Positions 13,187 through 15,304 of a DNA stretch of 15,304 nt are shown one piece after another. The stretch comes from an uncultured Lachnospiraceae bacterium (lineage in GTDB: Bacteria; Bacillota; Clostridia; Lachnospirales; Lachnospiraceae), in contig CAJUCC010000088.1 of assembly GCA_910585205.1 (NCBI GenBank), positions 1-15,304 on the forward strand, given 5' to 3'. The position numbers were made by a program, and so were the translations under genes. The notes below the pieces were generated by a model. That model was not told where the DNA came from. It was given only the letters and a program-made list of their open reading frames with translations, and did not search any database. Positions within the stretch are counted from its first letter, which is position 1. Each line of letters begins with the position of its first letter.

Positions 13187-14515
13187 TGCGATTTTCCGCC
13201 ATTTTCCGGTGCGGTACTGCGCATAGGAAATGGCCCAGTTGATAAACCAGCCGACCGGAATCGCATACCAGATCATCGCAATGCCAAACCGCGGCGCCAG
13301 ACAGGCCGCAATCATAACGCGGAAAAACAGATTCGCCAGATTGGCAACCGTGAACATCTTCATATCCCCGGCGCCCCGCAGCAATCCGTCCACCGTCATT
13401 TTAAAGCCGATCAGGCAGAAAAACCATCCCATAAAACGCAGATAGTCTTCCGCTGTGGAAACGGCCGCCGCCGTACCGTCCGCCCCCAGAAAGAGCGCAA
13501 CGATCGCTCCGTGAAACAGTTCCAGGGCGAGGCAGATCGCCGCACCGCAGGCAACAACCATCCACTGCGAGACGTGATACCCCTCCACAACGCGCTCCTG
13601 CTTGCGCGCACCGATATTCTGCGCCGTATAGGACGACAGCGCGTTGCCGATTCCGGCCATCGGTACGATGCAGAGCGACTCCACCCGGATCCCCGCCGAA
13701 AATCCGGCGAGCGCCTCCGTCCCGAAACCGTTTACAACCGACTGCACCAACATCATGCCGACGGAAATCGTCGACTGCTGTAAAATCGATGGCAGCGCAA
13801 TCTTTGTCATATTCCGCAGCTCTGCCGGATCGAATATTTTCCCCCTGCGGCTGTCAAGTTTTTTGAGTTCATAACAGAGTACGGCCAGTGACAGCAGGGC
13901 CGAAATCCCCTGTGCAATCCATGTCGCCCATGCCACACCGGCAACTCCCAGCCGGTACCGTCTGACGAGAAGAATATCCAGCGCAATATTAAACAGAGAG
14001 GAAAAAATCAGAAAAAACAGCGGTATTCTCGATTTCCCAAGCGCATTGAACATGGAAGAAAACACATTGTACATAAATAAAAACGGCAGACCGCAAAAAT
14101 ATATATTCAGATATTCGACTGCCAAAGGCAGTACATCGGCGGGCGTATGCAGCAGAATCAATATGTTTCTGCAAAACAGCAGACCGAAACCGCCAAGCAA
14201 AACACTGACGCCCAGAAACGCCAGACAGGCCGTGCTGATGGCTGTTTTCATGGCATCATATGTCCCGGCGCCAAAATACCGGCTGACAATAACCGACGCC
14301 CCGATGCCGCCGCCGATTGCAACACAGATAAAAATATTGGTCAGCGCATACGACGCGCCGACGGCCGCCAGCGCCCGTTCTCCCACAAACTGTCCGACAA
14401 CGGCGGAATCCGCCATCGTATACATCTGCTGAAACAGGTTGCCGACAATAATCGGCAGCGCAAAAATCAGCAGCGCCAATGCCGGTTTCTTTTCTGTCAG
14501 ATAATCCTTTCCCAT
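13175..14515 (-). CDS. MATE-family multidrug/Na+ (H+) antiporter, DinF/NorM-like
   Basis: The 446-residue inner-membrane protein has the length and roughly 12 membrane segments of MATE exporters, which expel organic cations or other compounds in exchange for Na+ or H+. The N-terminal signature PIIVGNLFQQMYTMADSAVV (21-40), followed by GQFVGERALAAVGAS (41-55), is diagnostic, and the second half repeats the plan (SILQQSTISVGMMLVQSVVN and GAGDMKMFTVANLANLFFRV). The substrate cannot be told from sequence. The ATG at 14515 follows GAGGA at suitable spacing and an extended -10 promoter. The gene is transcribed alone and converges on the flippase gene with a 12-bp overlap and no terminator between them. 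Confidence 0.93.
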   Translation of the reverse strand: MGKDYLTEKKPALALLIFALPIIVGNLFQQMYTMADSAVVGQFVGERALAAVGASYALTNIFICVAIGGGIGASVIVSRYFGAGTYDAMKTAISTACLAFLGVSVLLGGFGLLFCRNILILLHTPADVLPLAVEYLNIYFCGLPFLFMYNVFSSMFNALGKSRIPLFFLIFSSLFNIALDILLVRRYRLGVAGVAWATWIAQGISALLSLAVLCYELKKLDSRRGKIFDPAELRNMTKIALPSILQQSTISVGMMLVQSVVNGFGTEALAGFSAGIRVESLCIVPMAGIGNALSSYTAQNIGARKQERVVEGYHVSQWMVVACGAAICLALELFHGAIVALFLGADGTAAAVSTAEDYLRFMGWFFCLIGFKMTVDGLLRGAGDMKMFTVANLANLFFRVMIAACLAPRFGIAMIWYAIPVGWFINWAISYAQYRTGKWRKIASEP

Positions 14516-14542
14516 CTATCAATCCTCACTGGTTTTTTTGAT

Positions 14543-14551
14543 ATTATAACA
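14543..14551 (-). promoter_or_regulatory. Extended -10 promoter of the MATE gene
   Basis: On the minus strand TGTTATAAT gives a perfect -10 box with the TGn extension. No convincing -35 is visible, which is usual for extended -10 promoters. The leader before the ATG at 14515 is about 20 nt. Confidence 0.6.
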
Positions 14552-14579
14552 GACATGTGGTCGGGATTCCAGTAAATTG

Positions 14580-14982
14580 ACGGCCGGAAAGAACATGGCC
14601 TTTCACGACGCTGTCCCTTACGATGGCATTTTTGCCGTGCCAGAAAACATCCTTCCGATCATCATTTCCCCTGCCCGCTCTTTTACATAACCGCTCCGTC
14701 AATTATCAAAATCCCGTCCGCATCCGCAAACATGCTTTCTGTCATCTGCTTCAGATAAGCACAATCGGTTGGACTTTGAGACGAACACCCCACCGAAGAC
14801 CGCGCAAAGAAATGGTCTGGGGCAGATGTGGGACCCCCATAGTCAAGAAGCATACGGTTCTCGTTCTCATAATCGCAGAACTTCCGGCCGATAAGGGCGT
14901 TTGCCTGTTTCCATCCTCCCGAAATTGTGGCACAATGGAAGAAACAAAGTGCTAAATCGGAATTTGAAAGGAGAAAACAAAA
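14580..14982. other. About 400 bp without a recognisable gene
   Basis: Both strands contain only frames that lack ribosome binding sites or run antisense into the next gene. A minus-strand frame (14683-15063) has a fairly protein-like last third ending in ADADGILIIDGAVM, but its first half lies antisense to the start of the next gene. I see no tRNA, riboswitch, terminator or insertion-sequence end. Confidence 0.5.
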
Positions 14983-15304
14983 ATGGATATAGCAGTATTT
15001 AAGGAGTTTAGTGAAACATGTTCCAAAGAACTGCCAAATGAAATTGACAGGATTCTTCAACATGCAAAAGGCGAAAAAGCCTGCGCCATTGGCTTTATCA
15101 CTACTGACGATTTTTACGGTTTTTACATAGCGTGGGATTACAGCACTGAGACAGATGCGTATTTTGAGTGGGAAAACGGAAGTAATCCGGATTTCTTATA
15201 TCAGCCGCTGGTTGACATTGTTGAAGCCGACAAGGAAATTGACTTTTGTGAACCATCCGATGAAAAGTGGAATTTTGCCGAAACACTGCTTTCCGTATTG
15301 GAAA
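14983..15304 (+). CDS. Small acidic protein, possibly DUF4303-like, truncated by the window end
   Basis: The ATG at 14983 follows AAAGGAG (14967-14973), and the frame is open to the window edge, giving 107 codons with no stop. The product is acidic and rich in aromatic residues, with an N-terminal helix (VFKEFSETCSKELPNEIDRI), a beta-rich middle (ACAIGFITTDDFYGFYIAWD, then AYFEWENG) and a helix containing EKWNFAETLLSVLE. A phrase like 'aromatic-x-x-D-x-x-G-F' followed by a late E-K-W helix recalls DUF4303-type proteins, some of which sit in polymorphic-toxin immunity loci. This is a tentative resemblance only. No toxin gene is visible upstream. Composition is more AT-rich than the neighbouring core genes, which hints at another accessory segment beginning here. 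Confidence 0.6.
   Translation, partial: MDIAVFKEFSETCSKELPNEIDRILQHAKGEKACAIGFITTDDFYGFYIAWDYSTETDAYFEWENGSNPDFLYQPLVDIVEADKEIDFCEPSDEKWNFAETLLSVLE

Noticed and set aside
14683..15063. 126-codon minus-strand frame
   Set aside because: The first part is antisense to the well-supported gene at 14983, there is no ribosome binding site, and I recognise no family, although the last third looks moderately protein-like.

Overview
The window looks like chromosomal DNA from a low-GC-phylum Firmicute, most likely a Clostridia/Lachnospiraceae-type gut anaerobe. The signs are: a gap-pgk-tpiA glycolytic cluster; a nifS-nifU-mnmA sulfur cluster in which NifU is the short stand-alone scaffold; a SpoVB/MurJ-like flippase; a NorM/DinF-type MATE exporter; strong AGGAGG-type ribosome binding sites; and sigma-A promoters with 17-bp spacers. 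This assignment is inference from gene content, not from a database match.

Layout. (1) Positions 1-978 are conspicuously AT-rich and look like a decaying accessory island. They hold the 3' part of a membrane-protein frame broken by TGA, then a RelB-like antitoxin with its own promoter and operator dyad, then a RelE/ParE-like toxin frame broken by TAA, closed by a 15-bp stem terminator. (2) Positions 1164-4740 on the minus strand are the lower-glycolysis operon gap -> pgk -> tpiA. It has a sigma-A promoter, a direct/inverted repeat over the 5' leader, a perfect 28-bp palindromic hairpin between gap and pgk, 3.65 copies of a 66-bp tandem repeat between pgk and tpiA, and a GC-rich terminator after tpiA. 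(3) Positions 4984-5865 on the plus strand hold a PHP-family phosphoesterase (histidinol-phosphatase type) with its own promoter. It overlaps a convergent MmcQ/YjbR protein by 16 bp. (4) Positions 6298-11779 on the minus strand are a sulfur-trafficking cluster: nifS -> nifU -> mnmA, then, 98 bp on, an 860-residue fusion protein. The fusion joins a CoA-disulfide/persulfide reductase, a rhodanese domain, a nitrite/sulfite reductase-like module and two ferredoxin clusters. (5) Positions 11794-14551 hold a SpoVB/MurJ-like flippase on the plus strand, transcribed divergently from nifS, and a convergent MATE exporter on the minus strand; the two genes overlap by 12 bp. (6) About 400 bp with no recognisable gene precede the start of a small acidic protein that runs off the window at 15304.

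How the genes work together. gap, pgk and tpiA encode consecutive or adjacent steps of triose metabolism. NifS mobilises sulfur from cysteine, NifU assembles Fe-S clusters and MnmA uses the sulfur for 2-thiouridine in tRNA. The downstream fusion has the catalytic residues expected for persulfide/CoA-disulfide and sulfane-sulfur chemistry and needs several Fe-S clusters, so the four genes form a coherent sulfur module. The fusion protein is the most unusual coding feature. The 66-bp repeat array and the doubly interrupted AT-rich island are the most unusual non-coding and degenerate features.
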